Notes: a model not told the origin generated them from the letters alone. DNA of 61,266 bases from Paracoccus luteus (GCF_004522155.1 NZ_SDEA01000015.1:1-61266), one strand, 5' to 3'. Shown: positions 26,218-35,838, numbered from the stretch's first letter. Numbers and translations: made by a program.

Positions 26218-27324
26218 ATGAACCGCAGAACCCTTCTGGCCTCGGCCGCAGCCGCGGCGCTGCTGGCCCTGCTGCCCGGCGTCCGCGCCGTGGCCCAGAC
26301 CGCCGCCCCCATCCCCGAGGGTGAAAAGCTGAAGGTCGGCTTTATCTATGTCGGCCCGGTCGGCGACGGCGGCTGGTCCTATCAGCACGACCTGGGCCGG
26401 CAGGCGATCGAGGCGGAATACGGCGACCGGATCGAGACGACGTTCATCGAAAGCGTCCCCGAGGGCGCCGACGCCGAGCGCGCGCTGACCCAGCTGGCGC
26501 TGGCCGGCAACAAGCTGATCTTCGCGACCAGCTTCGGCTTCATGGATTCGGTCATCAACACCGCCGCCAAGTTCCCGGACGTGAAGTTCGAGCATGCGAC
26601 CGGCTATAAGCGCGCCGACAACGTGGCGACCTATGACGCCCGCTTCTATGAGGGCCGGGCGGTGATCGGCACCATCGCGGGCCGCATGACCAAGTCGAAC
26701 AAGATCGGCTATATCGGGTCGTTCCCCATCCCCGAGGTCGTGCAGGGCATCAACTCGTCCTTTATCCACGCCCGCAAGGTGAACCCGGACGTCGAGATGA
26801 AGGTGGTCTGGGCCTATAGCTGGTTCGACCCCGCGAAAGAGGCCGACGCCGCCGCCGCCCTGATCGCCGAGGGCGTGGACGTCATCCTGCAGCACACCGA
26901 TTCGACCGCGCCGCTTGCCAAGGCGCAGGAAGCCGGCGTGATCGGCTTCGGTCAGGCGTCCGACATGGCGAACTTCAAGCCGACGCCGCGGGTCAGCTCG
27001 ATCATCGACAACTGGGCGCCCTATTACATCAAGCGCGTGGGCGAGGTGCTGGACGGCACCTGGACCTCGCACGGCGTCTGGCTGGGCATCGGCGACGGCG
27101 AGGTCGAGATCGGCGAGATCACCGACGCCGTCCCGGCCGAGATCAAGGCCGAGGCCGAGGCATTGCAGGCGAAGATCGCCAGCAAGGAATACCACCCGTT
27201 CACCGGTCCGCTGAAAAAGCAGGACGGCAGCGACTGGCTGGCCGAGGGCGCGGTCGCCACCGACGAGGAACTGTCGGGCATGAACTTCTTTGTCGAGGGG
27301 ATCACGGCGCAGATCCCCAAGTAA
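26218..27324 (+). CDS. BMP family substrate-binding protein (nucleoside ABC importer)
   Basis: A 368-residue periplasmic protein. Residues 1-26 are a signal peptide (twin Arg near the start, MNRRTLLASAAAAALLALL) without a lipobox Cys. The mature part shows the Med/PnrA-type fold: KVGFIYVGPVGDGGWSY, FATSFGFMD, ATGYKRADNVATY and VIGFGQASDMANF. It should capture nucleosides and deliver them to the permeases encoded just upstream. AAGGAG lies 6 bp before the ATG. A hairpin follows the stop. Confidence 0.93.
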   Translation: MNRRTLLASAAAAALLALLPGVRAVAQTAAPIPEGEKLKVGFIYVGPVGDGGWSYQHDLGRQAIEAEYGDRIETTFIESVPEGADAERALTQLALAGNKLIFATSFGFMDSVINTAAKFPDVKFEHATGYKRADNVATYDARFYEGRAVIGTIAGRMTKSNKIGYIGSFPIPEVVQGINSSFIHARKVNPDVEMKVVWAYSWFDPAKEADAAAALIAEGVDVILQHTDSTAPLAKAQEAGVIGFGQASDMANFKPTPRVSSIIDNWAPYYIKRVGEVLDGTWTSHGVWLGIGDGEVEIGEITDAVPAEIKAEAEALQAKIASKEYHPFTGPLKKQDGSDWLAEGAVATDEELSGMNFFVEGITAQIPK

Positions 27325-27347
27325 CGGGACACGCCGGGAAACGACAG

Positions 27348-27374
27348 GGGCGGGCCGGGACAGGTCCGCCCTTT
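27348..27374 (+). terminator. Terminator of the nucleoside importer operon
   Basis: GGGCGGGCC and GGTCCGCCC form a 9-bp stem with one G-U pair and a 6-nt loop, followed by TTT. It lies 24 bp after the BMP gene stop. Confidence 0.75.
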
Positions 27375-27637
27375 CATGTCGCGGCCTTTGCGACCAGCGA
27401 CCCGGCTGGGGGCCGCCCGCGCAGCCGCCCGCGCGGCCGGCTGCGCCGGTTCCTGATTGCTTGCCCATTGCGCGGATGCTGGCGCAGGGCGTCACGCGCA
27501 TCGCGTTTGCACTGGCCCTGCGCCCGCGCCGCGCGGCATCTTTTCGGCGCGCCGGTCCGCTGCGGCTTGCCTGCCGCGGCGCTGCTTGGCACCCTGCCAC
27601 CCACGCAACCGACGCAACCGACGCAAGGGACCACCGG
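27375..27637. other. Non-coding gap before the DUF333-like gene
   Basis: No gene is supported in this part of the 313-bp gap between the BMP gene and the lipoprotein gene. It contains nine-base tandem units (ACGCAACCG twice, then ACGCAAGGG) at 27603-27629, directly before the lipoprotein start. A promoter for that gene must lie here, but I cannot place it. Confidence 0.5.
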
Positions 27638-27907
27638 ATGAACCGCATGATGCCAATGACCATGTCCGTGCCCGTGTCGGTCCTGCTGCTGGCGGCCTGC
27701 GGGGGCGGGGCGTCCCCGCAGGCCCAGTCGGCGGCGCGGGCACCGGCGGCAGCCGCCATCGTCGATCCGGCGGCGCTGTATTGCGCGGGCACCGGGGGCG
27801 CGGTCATCGCGGGCACCGCAGGGGGCAGGCGGGCCGATCTGTGCCGGCTGCCCGACGGCCGCACCGTGCGCGCGGCGGATCTGCTGAACAGCCACAACGA
27901 CCTGTGA
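27638..27907 (+). CDS. Small lipoprotein with DUF333-like domain
   Basis: An 89-residue secreted protein. Residues 1-20 form a lipoprotein signal with lipobox LLAAC, so Cys21 should be lipidated. The mature part has DPAALYCAGTGG and ADLCRLPDGRTVRAADLL, the Cys-Gly-Gly and Cys-x-LPDG pattern of DUF333 domains (N-P-A-x-x-Y-C). Such proteins are small envelope proteins of unknown role. ATG 27638 was chosen because the signal begins there. It stands alone on the plus strand and converges on the AI-2E permease gene. Confidence 0.75.
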   Translation: MNRMMPMTMSVPVSVLLLAACGGGASPQAQSAARAPAAAAIVDPAALYCAGTGGAVIAGTAGGRRADLCRLPDGRTVRAADLLNSHNDL

Positions 27908-27949
27908 CGCGCAAGGCGGCATCGCGCCGCGCCGGTCATCCCCTCCGCG

Positions 27950-29188
27950 TCACTTGGGCCGCGTCGCGTCCTTCAGCCCCTGCATGTCCGTCCGGTCCGA
28001 CAGCAGCAGCGCCCAGGGGCGCAGCACCGGCACATGCGCGCCCAGCACGATCAGCGACACCGTGACCGGCGCGGCCAGAAGGGCGCCGGGGATGCCCCAG
28101 ACCCACGCCCAGAACAGCAGCGCCACCAGCACCACCAGCGGCGACACGGCGATGCGGTTGCCGGAAACGCGCGGATCGACATAGTTCCCCATCACCTGCT
28201 CGATCACCAGGATGCCGACGCCGACGGCGGCCGCGGTCCCGGCATCCTGCGTGATCAGCACATAGATGACCGGCAGCAGCCCGGCGACGATGGACCCCAC
28301 GGTGGGGACAAAGTTCAGCAGGAACGTCAGGATCGCCCAGACGATGATCAGCCCCGCGCCAAAGAACCACAGCCACAGCCCGTAAAGCACCGCCGTCACC
28401 GCGCCCAGCACGGCCCGGATCAGCAGATAGGTGCGGACCTTCTGCGCGATCACCTCGGCCGATTCGGTCAGCCGCCATTCGTCGCGGCGGCGGGTGACGG
28501 TCGCGATCTTCTGCCGCCAGTCGCCGCTTTCGATCAGGATCAGCAGGACCAGGAAAAAGATCACCACCAGCGCCGATCCGATCGCCATCGCCGAGTTCAG
28601 GACCGCCGCCCCGGTATCCGCAAGGACGCCGATGACGGTGTCGCCGAAACGCGCGGCCAGGTCGCCAGCCCGTCCCTCCAGCAGCCCGGCAACGCCGGGA
28701 CCGCCGCCGGCGGACGCCCCTTCGCCTGACGGCTGCGCCCCGTCCGCAGGGTCCGTGACGTCCGCGGGCAGGCCCAGCGGCAGCGCCTGCCGGGAACCAT
28801 CGCCCGTCGCCTCGCCGCCTTGGGTCAGCAGCTCGACCCCCTGTTCGCCGCCGCCCGGCAACTGTGCGGCCACCTGCTGCGCGGCAAGCCACAGCGCACC
28901 GGCGAACACCGCCACCACCAGCAGCAACAGCGTCATGGCGGCGACGATGCCCAGCCCGCCCAGCTTTTCGGGCAGTCTGCGCCGCACCCAGTCGCGCACC
29001 GGCATCACCGCCAGCGCGATCAGGATCGACGCGACCACCGGGATCGCCACGGCGGCCATCGCACGCAGCGCCCAGCCGACCAGAACCAGCGCGATCAGCG
29101 CCAGAAGGATGGTGCGGATGTCCGGCCGTTCACCCTGCGCGCCATGTCCGCCGGGGGCGGCCCCGCTGAACTCGCCCTCGTCCGCCAT
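27950..29188 (-). CDS. AI-2E family transporter (PerM/TqsA-like)
   Basis: A 412-residue inner-membrane protein with about eight transmembrane helices: two near the N terminus (about 25-85), a larger loop region (about 110-190), and the conserved C-terminal bundle with LLNFVPTVGSIVAGLLPVIY and VGNYVDPRVSGNRIAVSPLVV-like motifs. The family includes exporters of AI-2 and Na+/H+ antiporters, so the substrate is open. ATG 29188 (MADEGEF) is preferred over an upstream ATG at 29218. Confidence 0.9.
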   Translation of the reverse strand: MADEGEFSGAAPGGHGAQGERPDIRTILLALIALVLVGWALRAMAAVAIPVVASILIALAVMPVRDWVRRRLPEKLGGLGIVAAMTLLLLVVAVFAGALWLAAQQVAAQLPGGGEQGVELLTQGGEATGDGSRQALPLGLPADVTDPADGAQPSGEGASAGGGPGVAGLLEGRAGDLAARFGDTVIGVLADTGAAVLNSAMAIGSALVVIFFLVLLILIESGDWRQKIATVTRRRDEWRLTESAEVIAQKVRTYLLIRAVLGAVTAVLYGLWLWFFGAGLIIVWAILTFLLNFVPTVGSIVAGLLPVIYVLITQDAGTAAAVGVGILVIEQVMGNYVDPRVSGNRIAVSPLVVLVALLFWAWVWGIPGALLAAPVTVSLIVLGAHVPVLRPWALLLSDRTDMQGLKDATRPK

Positions 29189-29278
29189 GATCCGCCCCCT
29201 TGTCGATGCCCGGATCAATCCGCGCCGCGGGTCGTTGGTTCCCGCCGGTCGCGACCGTCAACCACAGGCATTTGCACG

Positions 29279-29305
29279 AAAAAAGGGCGCCCCGATGGAC
29301 GCCCT
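29279..29305 (-). terminator. Intrinsic terminator of ilvC
   Basis: On the minus strand AGGGCGTCC and GGGCGCCCT pair over nine positions, with one G-U pair, around a four-base loop; six T follow. It lies about 57 bp after the ilvC stop. Confidence 0.85.
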
Positions 29306-29361
29306 CCCTTGTCCTTGCCGGGATGTGCGGCGGGGGGGAGTGCCCCCCGCCCCCGGCGGCA

Positions 29362-30411
<1,050 letters not shown>

Positions 30412-30463
30412 CTAGCCGTCTGGCGGGCTGAGGGCGTTGCATTCTTCAGGCCGTGCGGGCAAT

Positions 30464-30507
30464 ATGCGCGAAATCTATGTCCCTCATACCGATCATGCGC
30501 AAAAATC
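30464..30507 (+). promoter_or_regulatory. Two direct repeats before the first Lrp gene
   Basis: ATGCGCGAAATC at 30464-30475 and ATGCGCAAAAATC at 30495-30507 lie 31 bp apart, about three helical turns. They are in the ilvC/Lrp divergent gap, the second abutting the Lrp start codon. The spacing suits binding of an Lrp-type octamer on one face of the DNA. Confidence 0.4.
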
Positions 30508-30963
30508 ATGCTCGACGACACCGACCGGCGTATCCTGCGCCACCTGCTGGCCGATCCGCAGGCCGACAACGCGGCGCTGGCCGCGCGCGCGGGTGTCACC
30601 GCCGCCACGCTGTGGCGCCGGCTGGACCGGCTGCGCGACCGTGGCGTCCTGCAGGGGACCGAGGCACGCATCGACTGGCGCGCGCTGGGATACGAGGTTC
30701 AGGTCAGCCTGCGCTTTACCCTCGACAAGACCGAACCGCGCGCCTTCGACGCCTTCACCGCGGCCGCGCGCGACGTGCCCGAGGTGACCGAGATCCAGAC
30801 CTTCCTGGGGTCGGTCGATATCCGGCTGTCGGTGATCGCGCGCGACATGGCCCATTGGCAGCAGATCTGGCGCGACCGCATCCTGGCGCTGCCCCATGTG
30901 ACGGATATCGAGCCGCTGATGCTGGTCGCCACGATCAAGGACACGGCGGAGCTTGCGCTGTGA
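30508..30963 (+). CDS. Lrp/AsnC family transcriptional regulator 1
   Basis: A 151-residue regulator with an N-terminal helix-turn-helix (DDTDRRILRHLLADPQADNA, then AARAGVTAATLWRRLDRL) and a C-terminal RAM effector domain (about 65-145). The family senses amino acids and bends promoter DNA. No ribosome site precedes ATG 30508, so translation may be leaderless or weak. Its stop overlaps the start of a second Lrp gene. The divergent ilvC is an obvious candidate target. Confidence 0.9.
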   Translation: MLDDTDRRILRHLLADPQADNAALAARAGVTAATLWRRLDRLRDRGVLQGTEARIDWRALGYEVQVSLRFTLDKTEPRAFDAFTAAARDVPEVTEIQTFLGSVDIRLSVIARDMAHWQQIWRDRILALPHVTDIEPLMLVATIKDTAELAL

Positions 30964-31421
30964 GCGTCGATCTGGACGACACCGACCGCGCCATCCTGCG
31001 CCTGCTGGCCGCCGACGCGACGCTGGGGGCGGCGCCGATCGGCCGCGCGGTGGGGCTGACCCAGCCCGCCGCGTGGCGGCGCATCCGCCGCCTGACCGAC
31101 GCGGGCGTCATCGCCGGCCGGCGCGTCGTGGTGGACCGCGCCGCGCTGGGGTTCGGCGTGACCGTGTTCCTCGGCGTGCGGCTGGCCGCCAAGGGGCGGA
31201 TCGACCTGGAAACGTTCGAGCGCGCCGTGACCGCCATCCCCGAGGTGCAGACCGTCCAGCACGTGCTGGGCCGCTTTGACTACCGCCTGCGCATCGTGGC
31301 CCGCGACATCCCCGATTTCGAACGCATCCTGCGCCGCCGCATCATGACCCTGCCCGGCGTGGGCCAGGTCGAGGCGAACGTCGTCCTGTCCGAGGAACGC
31401 CGTCCCGGCCCGCTGGGCTGA
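30960..31421 (+). CDS. Lrp/AsnC family transcriptional regulator 2
   Basis: A 153-residue paralogue of the preceding protein, starting with GTG in a GTGA overlap. The helix-turn-helix (LDDTDRAILRLLAADATLG, RAVGLTQPAAWRRIRRL) and RAM domain (VQTVQHVLGRFDYRLRIVARDI) are complete. Sequence similarity and fused transcription suggest that the two form mixed oligomers. It is followed by a short dispersed intergenic motif. Confidence 0.9.
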   Translation: MSVDLDDTDRAILRLLAADATLGAAPIGRAVGLTQPAAWRRIRRLTDAGVIAGRRVVVDRAALGFGVTVFLGVRLAAKGRIDLETFERAVTAIPEVQTVQHVLGRFDYRLRIVARDIPDFERILRRRIMTLPGVGQVEANVVLSEERRPGPLG

Positions 31422-31422
31422 G

Positions 31423-31446
31423 TTTCTTCTTGGTCCAAATACTCGG
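31423..31446 (+). repeat. Short dispersed intergenic motif, copy 1
   Basis: TTTCTTCTTGGTCCAAATAC begins two bases after the Lrp stop. A related sequence, TCTTCTGGCCCGAAATATCC, lies just after the radical SAM gene at 38524. Both sit directly behind plus-strand stops. I recall similar strings in other Rhodobacteraceae intergenic regions, unverified. Confidence 0.4.
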
Positions 31447-31489
31447 CTTGCGGGCAACCGGAACCACCCGTCAATGCTCTCAGCAGAAA

Positions 31490-31518
31490 GGCCGCCGCAG
31501 CGTCCCCGCGCGGTGGCC
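31490..31518 (-). terminator. Hairpin between Lrp 2 and the UbiH-like gene
   Basis: GGCCGCCGC and GCGGTGGCC form a 9-bp stem with one G-U pair and an 11-nt loop. It is between convergent genes; on the minus strand TTTC follows the stem, so it most likely ends the hydroxylase transcript. Confidence 0.55.
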
Positions 31519-31524
31519 CCGGCC

Positions 31525-32733
31525 TTACCGCATCCCCAGCCCCGCGCGCATCATCGTGCGGCGCACCGGGGCCAGCGCGTAAAGCCCGCCCAAGGCTGCC
31601 GCGCGCAGGTCGCGCAGGGGGCGGGGCGTCATCATGCTGGCGCGGTTCAGCGCGTCGATGCCGATCAGCCGGGCCAGCGCCTCGGGGCGGCGGCGGCGGG
31701 CATAGGCGGCCAGGCTGTCCGCCGAACCCGGATCGTGGCGCGACAGGTCCAGCAGCGATCCCAGGTCGGCCAGGCTCATGTTCAGGCCCTGCGCGCCGAT
31801 GGGCGGCACGACATGCGCGGCCTCGGCGATCAGGGCGGTGCGGGGCCCGGCATAGCGGTCGGCGATCTGGCTGATGATCGGCCATTCCGTCAGGCCGGTC
31901 GCCTGCGTCAGATGCCCCAGCACGCCTGCGGACCGGGCGTTCAGTTCCGCCGCAAAATCCTCGCGCGGCATGGCGCGCAGCTGCGCGATGCGGGGGCCGC
32001 GTTCCATCCACACCACGGCCGACGCGGGGCGGCCGTCGCGGTCGGGCAGGGGCACCAGCGTGAATGGCCCGCCAGAGCGGTGAACCTCGGTCGAGACGTT
32101 GTCGTGCGGGCGCTCGTGCGTTACCGCGAACGCCAGCGCCTTTTGCCCGTAACGGATGGTGCGCACGCCGATCCCCAGCGCGCGGCGCACGGGCGAATCG
32201 CGCCCGTCGGCGGCGACCACCAGCCGCGCGGCAACCGCGCTGCCGTCCGTCAGCGTCACAAGCGCGGCGTCGTCGCGCGGCGTCAGCCCGGCGGTGCCGG
32301 TGCCGGGGCGAAACTCGACCCCCGGCAGTTCGGCCAACCGGGCCGAGATTTCGCGCCGCAGCAGCCAGTTGGGGATGTTCCAGCCGAATGGCCGGTCCGA
32401 GATCTCGGACGCGTCGAACTCGCGCGTCAGCCGCGCCACCGGGCGCGCGCCGCCCGCGTCCACGATCCGCATCACCTGAAGGGGCGCGGCATGGGGCGCC
32501 AGCCGGCCCCACAGCCCGATCCGGTCCAGCAGATCGACCGAGGGTTGCAGGAACGCGGTCGTGCGCAGGTCCGCGCCCGGTCCGTCCTCGGTCGTGACGG
32601 GGGCGAACGGGTCCACGCACAGCACCGAGCGCCCCTCGGCCCCGAAGGCCGCGGCCGCGATCAGCCCGGCGACGCCGCCGCCCGACACCAGCACATCGAC
32701 CGACGTCACCGCCCGGTCAGAATCCGGCGGCAT
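31525..32733 (-). CDS. UbiH/UbiF family FAD-dependent hydroxylase
   Basis: A flavoprotein monooxygenase of about 400 residues that hydroxylates the ubiquinone ring. The FAD motifs are DVLVSGGGVAGLIAAAAFG near residue 12, ADGRDSPVRRALGIG near 160 and PPIGAQGLNMSLADLGSL near 290. It matches UbiH/UbiF/UbiL-type enzymes; which ring carbon it acts on cannot be told. The start is either ATG 32733, overlapping the preceding small gene by 17 bp, or GTG 32709 (TSVDVLVSGGG). Confidence 0.9.
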   Translation of the reverse strand: MPPDSDRAVTSVDVLVSGGGVAGLIAAAAFGAEGRSVLCVDPFAPVTTEDGPGADLRTTAFLQPSVDLLDRIGLWGRLAPHAAPLQVMRIVDAGGARPVARLTREFDASEISDRPFGWNIPNWLLRREISARLAELPGVEFRPGTGTAGLTPRDDAALVTLTDGSAVAARLVVAADGRDSPVRRALGIGVRTIRYGQKALAFAVTHERPHDNVSTEVHRSGGPFTLVPLPDRDGRPASAVVWMERGPRIAQLRAMPREDFAAELNARSAGVLGHLTQATGLTEWPIISQIADRYAGPRTALIAEAAHVVPPIGAQGLNMSLADLGSLLDLSRHDPGSADSLAAYARRRRPEALARLIGIDALNRASMMTPRPLRDLRAAALGGLYALAPVRRTMMRAGLGMR

Positions 32734-32956
32734 AGGCGATCAGCAGGCCGAACACGATGACCGTGCCGATCAGCCCGATGATGTTCAGCGCGGGCAGGCC
32801 GAACAGCATCACGATCACCGCCAGCACGATGACGACCATCACAAGGATGCCCAGGATGCGCGTGGCGATCCGCAGCTCGGCGCGGGACTGCATCTCGGCG
32901 TCGCCGGTCAGCGCCTCGCCGACGGTCTCGGCCGCGCCTTTGTGGGTCTGGGACAT
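32717..32956 (-). CDS. Small inner-membrane protein, two helices
   Basis: A 79-residue protein. After a polar N-terminal third, two hydrophobic helices occupy about residues 32-53 and 57-78, with almost no loop. I recognise no family. Its 3' end overlaps the possible start of the UbiH-like gene by 17 bp, and it follows the HAD nucleotidase gene by 38 bp, so the three are probably one transcript. Confidence 0.75.
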   Translation of the reverse strand: MSQTHKGAAETVGEALTGDAEMQSRAELRIATRILGILVMVVIVLAVIVMLFGLPALNIIGLIGTVIVFGLLIAYAAGF

Positions 32957-32994
32957 GGTGGCCTCGTGTGATCGTGCAACTGGCTTGCGCCCGC

Positions 32995-33744
32995 TCAGTC
33001 TGCCACGGGGCGCGGCCGGGCCGCAAGCGCCGCAAGGAACGCGGGCAGGTCGTCGGTGCGGTGCTGGACGTGGGGACCGTGGGCGTGGTCGGGGTCCAGA
33101 TCGTCCGGCCCGTGGCGTCCGGGGCCGACCAGCACCGTGCGCATCCCCAGCGCATGCGGGGTTTCAAGGTTGCGGGGATCGTCCTCGAACATGGCGGCGC
33201 GGGTGGGGTCAACGCCATGCGCGGCGGCGACTGCGGCGAATGACCGCGGGTCGGGCTTGGGGTGAAAGCCCGTCTCTTCGATGCCATAGACGGCGTCGAA
33301 CAGCGCGGCCCGTTCAGGCGCCAGGCCGCAGCCCGCCAGCACCTTGCGCGCATAGGCCGCGTCGGCGTTCGTGTGGACGATCTTGCGCCCCGGCAGCGCG
33401 GCGATGGCCGCGGCAAGCGCCGGATCGGGGGCCAGCGCGGAAAAGTCGATGGCGTGGACATCGGCCAGATAGGCCGCCGGGTCGATGGCGTGATGCGTCA
33501 TCAGCCCGGCCAGCGTGGTGCCGTGGTCGCGCCAGTATCGCGCGCGCAGGCGGTCGGCTTCGGCCGCGGGGACGCCCAGCAAGCGCTGGACATAGGCGGT
33601 CATCCGCGCCTCGATCTGCGCAAACAGCCGCGTGCCGGGCGGATACAGCGTGTTGTCCAGGTCAAAGATCCACAGATCCACCCCGGCAAAGGCGGCGCGA
33701 AGGGCGGACGGCCCGCAAGGGGGGCAGGGGACGGCATCGGACAT
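32995..33744 (-). CDS. Pyrimidine 5'-nucleotidase, HAD superfamily (SDT1-like)
   Basis: A 249-residue phosphatase. HAD motif I is WIFDLDNTLYPP near residue 25, with DLD as nucleophile and acid. Motif II is VHTNAD, and motif III/IV is KPDP followed by FEDDPRNLETPHALGM. The DNTLYPP signature marks the yeast Sdt1/Phm8-like pyrimidine nucleotidase group, which dephosphorylates UMP or CMP. It is first in a minus-strand run with the small membrane protein and UbiH-like gene. Confidence 0.9.
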   Translation of the reverse strand: MSDAVPCPPCGPSALRAAFAGVDLWIFDLDNTLYPPGTRLFAQIEARMTAYVQRLLGVPAAEADRLRARYWRDHGTTLAGLMTHHAIDPAAYLADVHAIDFSALAPDPALAAAIAALPGRKIVHTNADAAYARKVLAGCGLAPERAALFDAVYGIEETGFHPKPDPRSFAAVAAAHGVDPTRAAMFEDDPRNLETPHALGMRTVLVGPGRHGPDDLDPDHAHGPHVQHRTDDLPAFLAALAARPRPVAD

Positions 33745-33809
33745 GGGGGCGGCCTAGCCCGCCCTTGTGCGGCTTGCAATCGCGGGCGGCGCGGCCCAAC
33801 TGTGCCGGC

Positions 33810-34457
33810 ATGAAGGACGCCTATTCCCTGATCCTGTCGGCCATCGACAACGGCACCTATCGCCCCGGCGACCGGCTGGTCGAATCGGAACTGGCCGAAC
33901 GCTTCGGCGTCAGCCGCACCCCCGTGCGCGAGGCGCTGCAACGGCTGGAAACCCAGTCGATGCTGACCCGCGACGGCCGCAGCCTGATCGTGGCGACGCT
34001 GGACCACAACCAGCTGGCCGAGCTTTACACCGTCAGGACCGAGCTTGAGGCCCTGTCCGCCCGCCTTGCCGCCCGCCATGCGACCCGAGAGGAGGTGCGC
34101 GTCCTGAACCAGATGGTGCAGGACGACCGCCGCATCGTCGCCGACCCGCAGGCGCTGAGCCGGGCGAACCGCCGCTTTCACCACCAGATCCATCTGGCGT
34201 CGCACAACCGCTATCTGGTGCAGCAGCTGGACATCGTGCATCGCACGATGGCGCTGATGGCCCACACGTCGCTGGCCGCGCCGGGACGGGGCGACAGGGC
34301 GATGGCCGAGCATCAGAAGATCGTGGACGCCATCGCCGCGGGCGACGCGGCCGCCGCCGAACAGGCGCTGCGCGAGCATATCTCGACCGCGTTCGAGACG
34401 CGCCTGAAAGAGGGCGCGCGCGCCTGGGCCGACACCATCGAACAGGACCGCCGCTGA
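33810..34457 (+). CDS. GntR family regulator, FadR/FCD subgroup
   Basis: A 215-residue regulator. The winged helix covers residues 1-65 (YRPGDRLVESELAERFGVSR, then TPVREALQRLE), and an FCD effector domain (about 75-205) has metal-type positions in RRFHHQIHLASHNRYL, MAEHQKIVDAI and LREHI. Such proteins respond to carboxylic acids or sugar acids. The stop overlaps the ATG of the alkA-like gene (TGATG), so the regulator and the glycosylase are co-expressed; no adjacent catabolic operon explains the ligand. Confidence 0.9.
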   Translation: MKDAYSLILSAIDNGTYRPGDRLVESELAERFGVSRTPVREALQRLETQSMLTRDGRSLIVATLDHNQLAELYTVRTELEALSARLAARHATREEVRVLNQMVQDDRRIVADPQALSRANRRFHHQIHLASHNRYLVQQLDIVHRTMALMAHTSLAAPGRGDRAMAEHQKIVDAIAAGDAAAAEQALREHISTAFETRLKEGARAWADTIEQDRR

Positions 34458-35080
34458 TGCGCCTGATCGCGTCCGACGCCGACCTGGCCGAGGGCGCGGC
34501 CCATCTGGCGGCGGTCTGTCCGGTCTGGGCGCGGGTGTTGCCCGGCCTGGGCGACCTGCCGCTGCGCCGGCGCGAGGGCGGCTTTGCCGCCATTCTCGAC
34601 GCGGTGGTGGGCCAGCAGCTGTCGATCCATGCCGCCCGCGCCATCTCGGACCGGCTGGCCGCGGCGGGGCTGGTGACGCCCGGCGCCATTGCGGAGGCCG
34701 ACGAGGCTTCGCTGAGGGCGTGCGGCCTCTCGGGCCCCAAGATCCGCTATCTGCGCGGCATCGCCGCGGCGGGCGTGGACTGGGACGCGCTGGCCGCGCA
34801 GTCTGATGATTCGGTCGTCGAGACGCTGACCGCGCTTCCCGGCATCGGGCGCTGGACGGCCGAGATCTATCTGATGTTCGCGCTGGGCCGCGCCGACGCA
34901 TTCGCGCCCGCCGACCTTGCGCTGCAGGAATCGGCGCGGCTGCTGTATGGGCTGGACGCCCGGCCCACGCCCCGCGCGCTGTCCGAACTGGCGCAGCCCT
35001 GGCGCCCTTGGCGCGCCGTCGCCGCCCGCGCGCTGTGGGCGCATTACCGCGTCGCCAAGGGGCGCGAGGGCGTGATCTGA
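34457..35080 (+). CDS. alkA: DNA-3-methyladenine glycosylase II (AlkA-like, HhH-GPD)
   Basis: A 207-residue base-excision glycosylase that removes alkylated purines. It shows DAVVGQQLSIHAARAISDRL near residue 50, the helix-hairpin-helix LPGIGRWTAEIYLMF near 133, and the catalytic Asp in DAFAPADLAL near 155. It lacks the N-terminal TBP-like domain of E. coli AlkA, as many short bacterial homologues do, and there is no Fe-S cluster motif. It is translationally coupled to the GntR gene. Confidence 0.9.
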   Translation: MRLIASDADLAEGAAHLAAVCPVWARVLPGLGDLPLRRREGGFAAILDAVVGQQLSIHAARAISDRLAAAGLVTPGAIAEADEASLRACGLSGPKIRYLRGIAAAGVDWDALAAQSDDSVVETLTALPGIGRWTAEIYLMFALGRADAFAPADLALQESARLLYGLDARPTPRALSELAQPWRPWRAVAARALWAHYRVAKGREGVI

Positions 35081-35149
35081 GGCTTTGCCTTTACCATCCC
35101 GCCCCCATCGCCCAAACTGCGCGGGTTTTTCCGAATTGCGAGAGTGCCG

Positions 35150-35812
35150 ATGCCCCCCCGTCCCCTGTCCTCTGGCCGCAAGGGCCCCGAGACTGCCCGC
35201 TCGGTCGTCGTCTTCCTGCATGGTTATGGTGCGGACGGGGCCGACCTGCTGGGTCTGGCCGATCCGCTGATCCCGCATCTGCCGACCACGGCCTTTTATG
35301 CGCCGGACGCCACGGACCCGTCGCGCAACAATCCTTTTGGCCGCCAGTGGTTTCCGATCCCGTGGCTGGACGGGTCGTCCGAAACCGACGCCCGCGACGG
35401 GATGGCCCGTGCGGCCGACGACATCGACGCCTTTCTGGACGCGGTCCTTGAACGCGAGGGGCTGTCCCCCGACCGCATGGTCGTGGTCGGGTTCTCGCAG
35501 GGGACGATGATGGCGCTGCATGTCGTGCCGCGCCGCGATACGGCCATCGCGGGCATCATCGGGTTTTCCGGCCGGCTGCTGGCCCCCGAACTGCTGGCGG
35601 CCGAGGTGCGGGTCCGCCCGCCGGTGCTGCTGGTCCACGGCGACGCGGACGAGATGGTGCCCTATGCCGACATGGACCTGGCCGCGCAGGCCCTGACCGG
35701 CGCGGGCTTTACCGTCTATGGCCACACCATGCAGGGCACCGGCCACGGCATCGCGCCCGACGGGCTGTCGGTGGCGCTGGCGTTCCTGCGCGACGTGCTG
35801 GACGAGGGCTGA
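35150..35812 (+). CDS. Carboxylesterase/phospholipase, alpha/beta hydrolase (YpfH-like)
   Basis: A 220-residue serine hydrolase. The oxyanion region is FLHGYGADGADLLG, the nucleophile Ser is in VVGFSQGTMMAL near residue 118, the Asp in LLVHGDADEMVP near 166, and the His in GTGHGIAPDG near 198. This is the complete triad of the Est/YpfH phospholipase-carboxylesterase family. ATG 35150 has GAGAG close upstream; GTG 35144 is possible. It lies 69 bp after alkA and may share its transcript. Confidence 0.92.
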   Translation: MPPRPLSSGRKGPETARSVVVFLHGYGADGADLLGLADPLIPHLPTTAFYAPDATDPSRNNPFGRQWFPIPWLDGSSETDARDGMARAADDIDAFLDAVLEREGLSPDRMVVVGFSQGTMMALHVVPRRDTAIAGIIGFSGRLLAPELLAAEVRVRPPVLLVHGDADEMVPYADMDLAAQALTGAGFTVYGHTMQGTGHGIAPDGLSVALAFLRDVLDEG

Positions 35813-35838
35813 GCGGCGGCCCGTCCGCCGCCCGCCCG

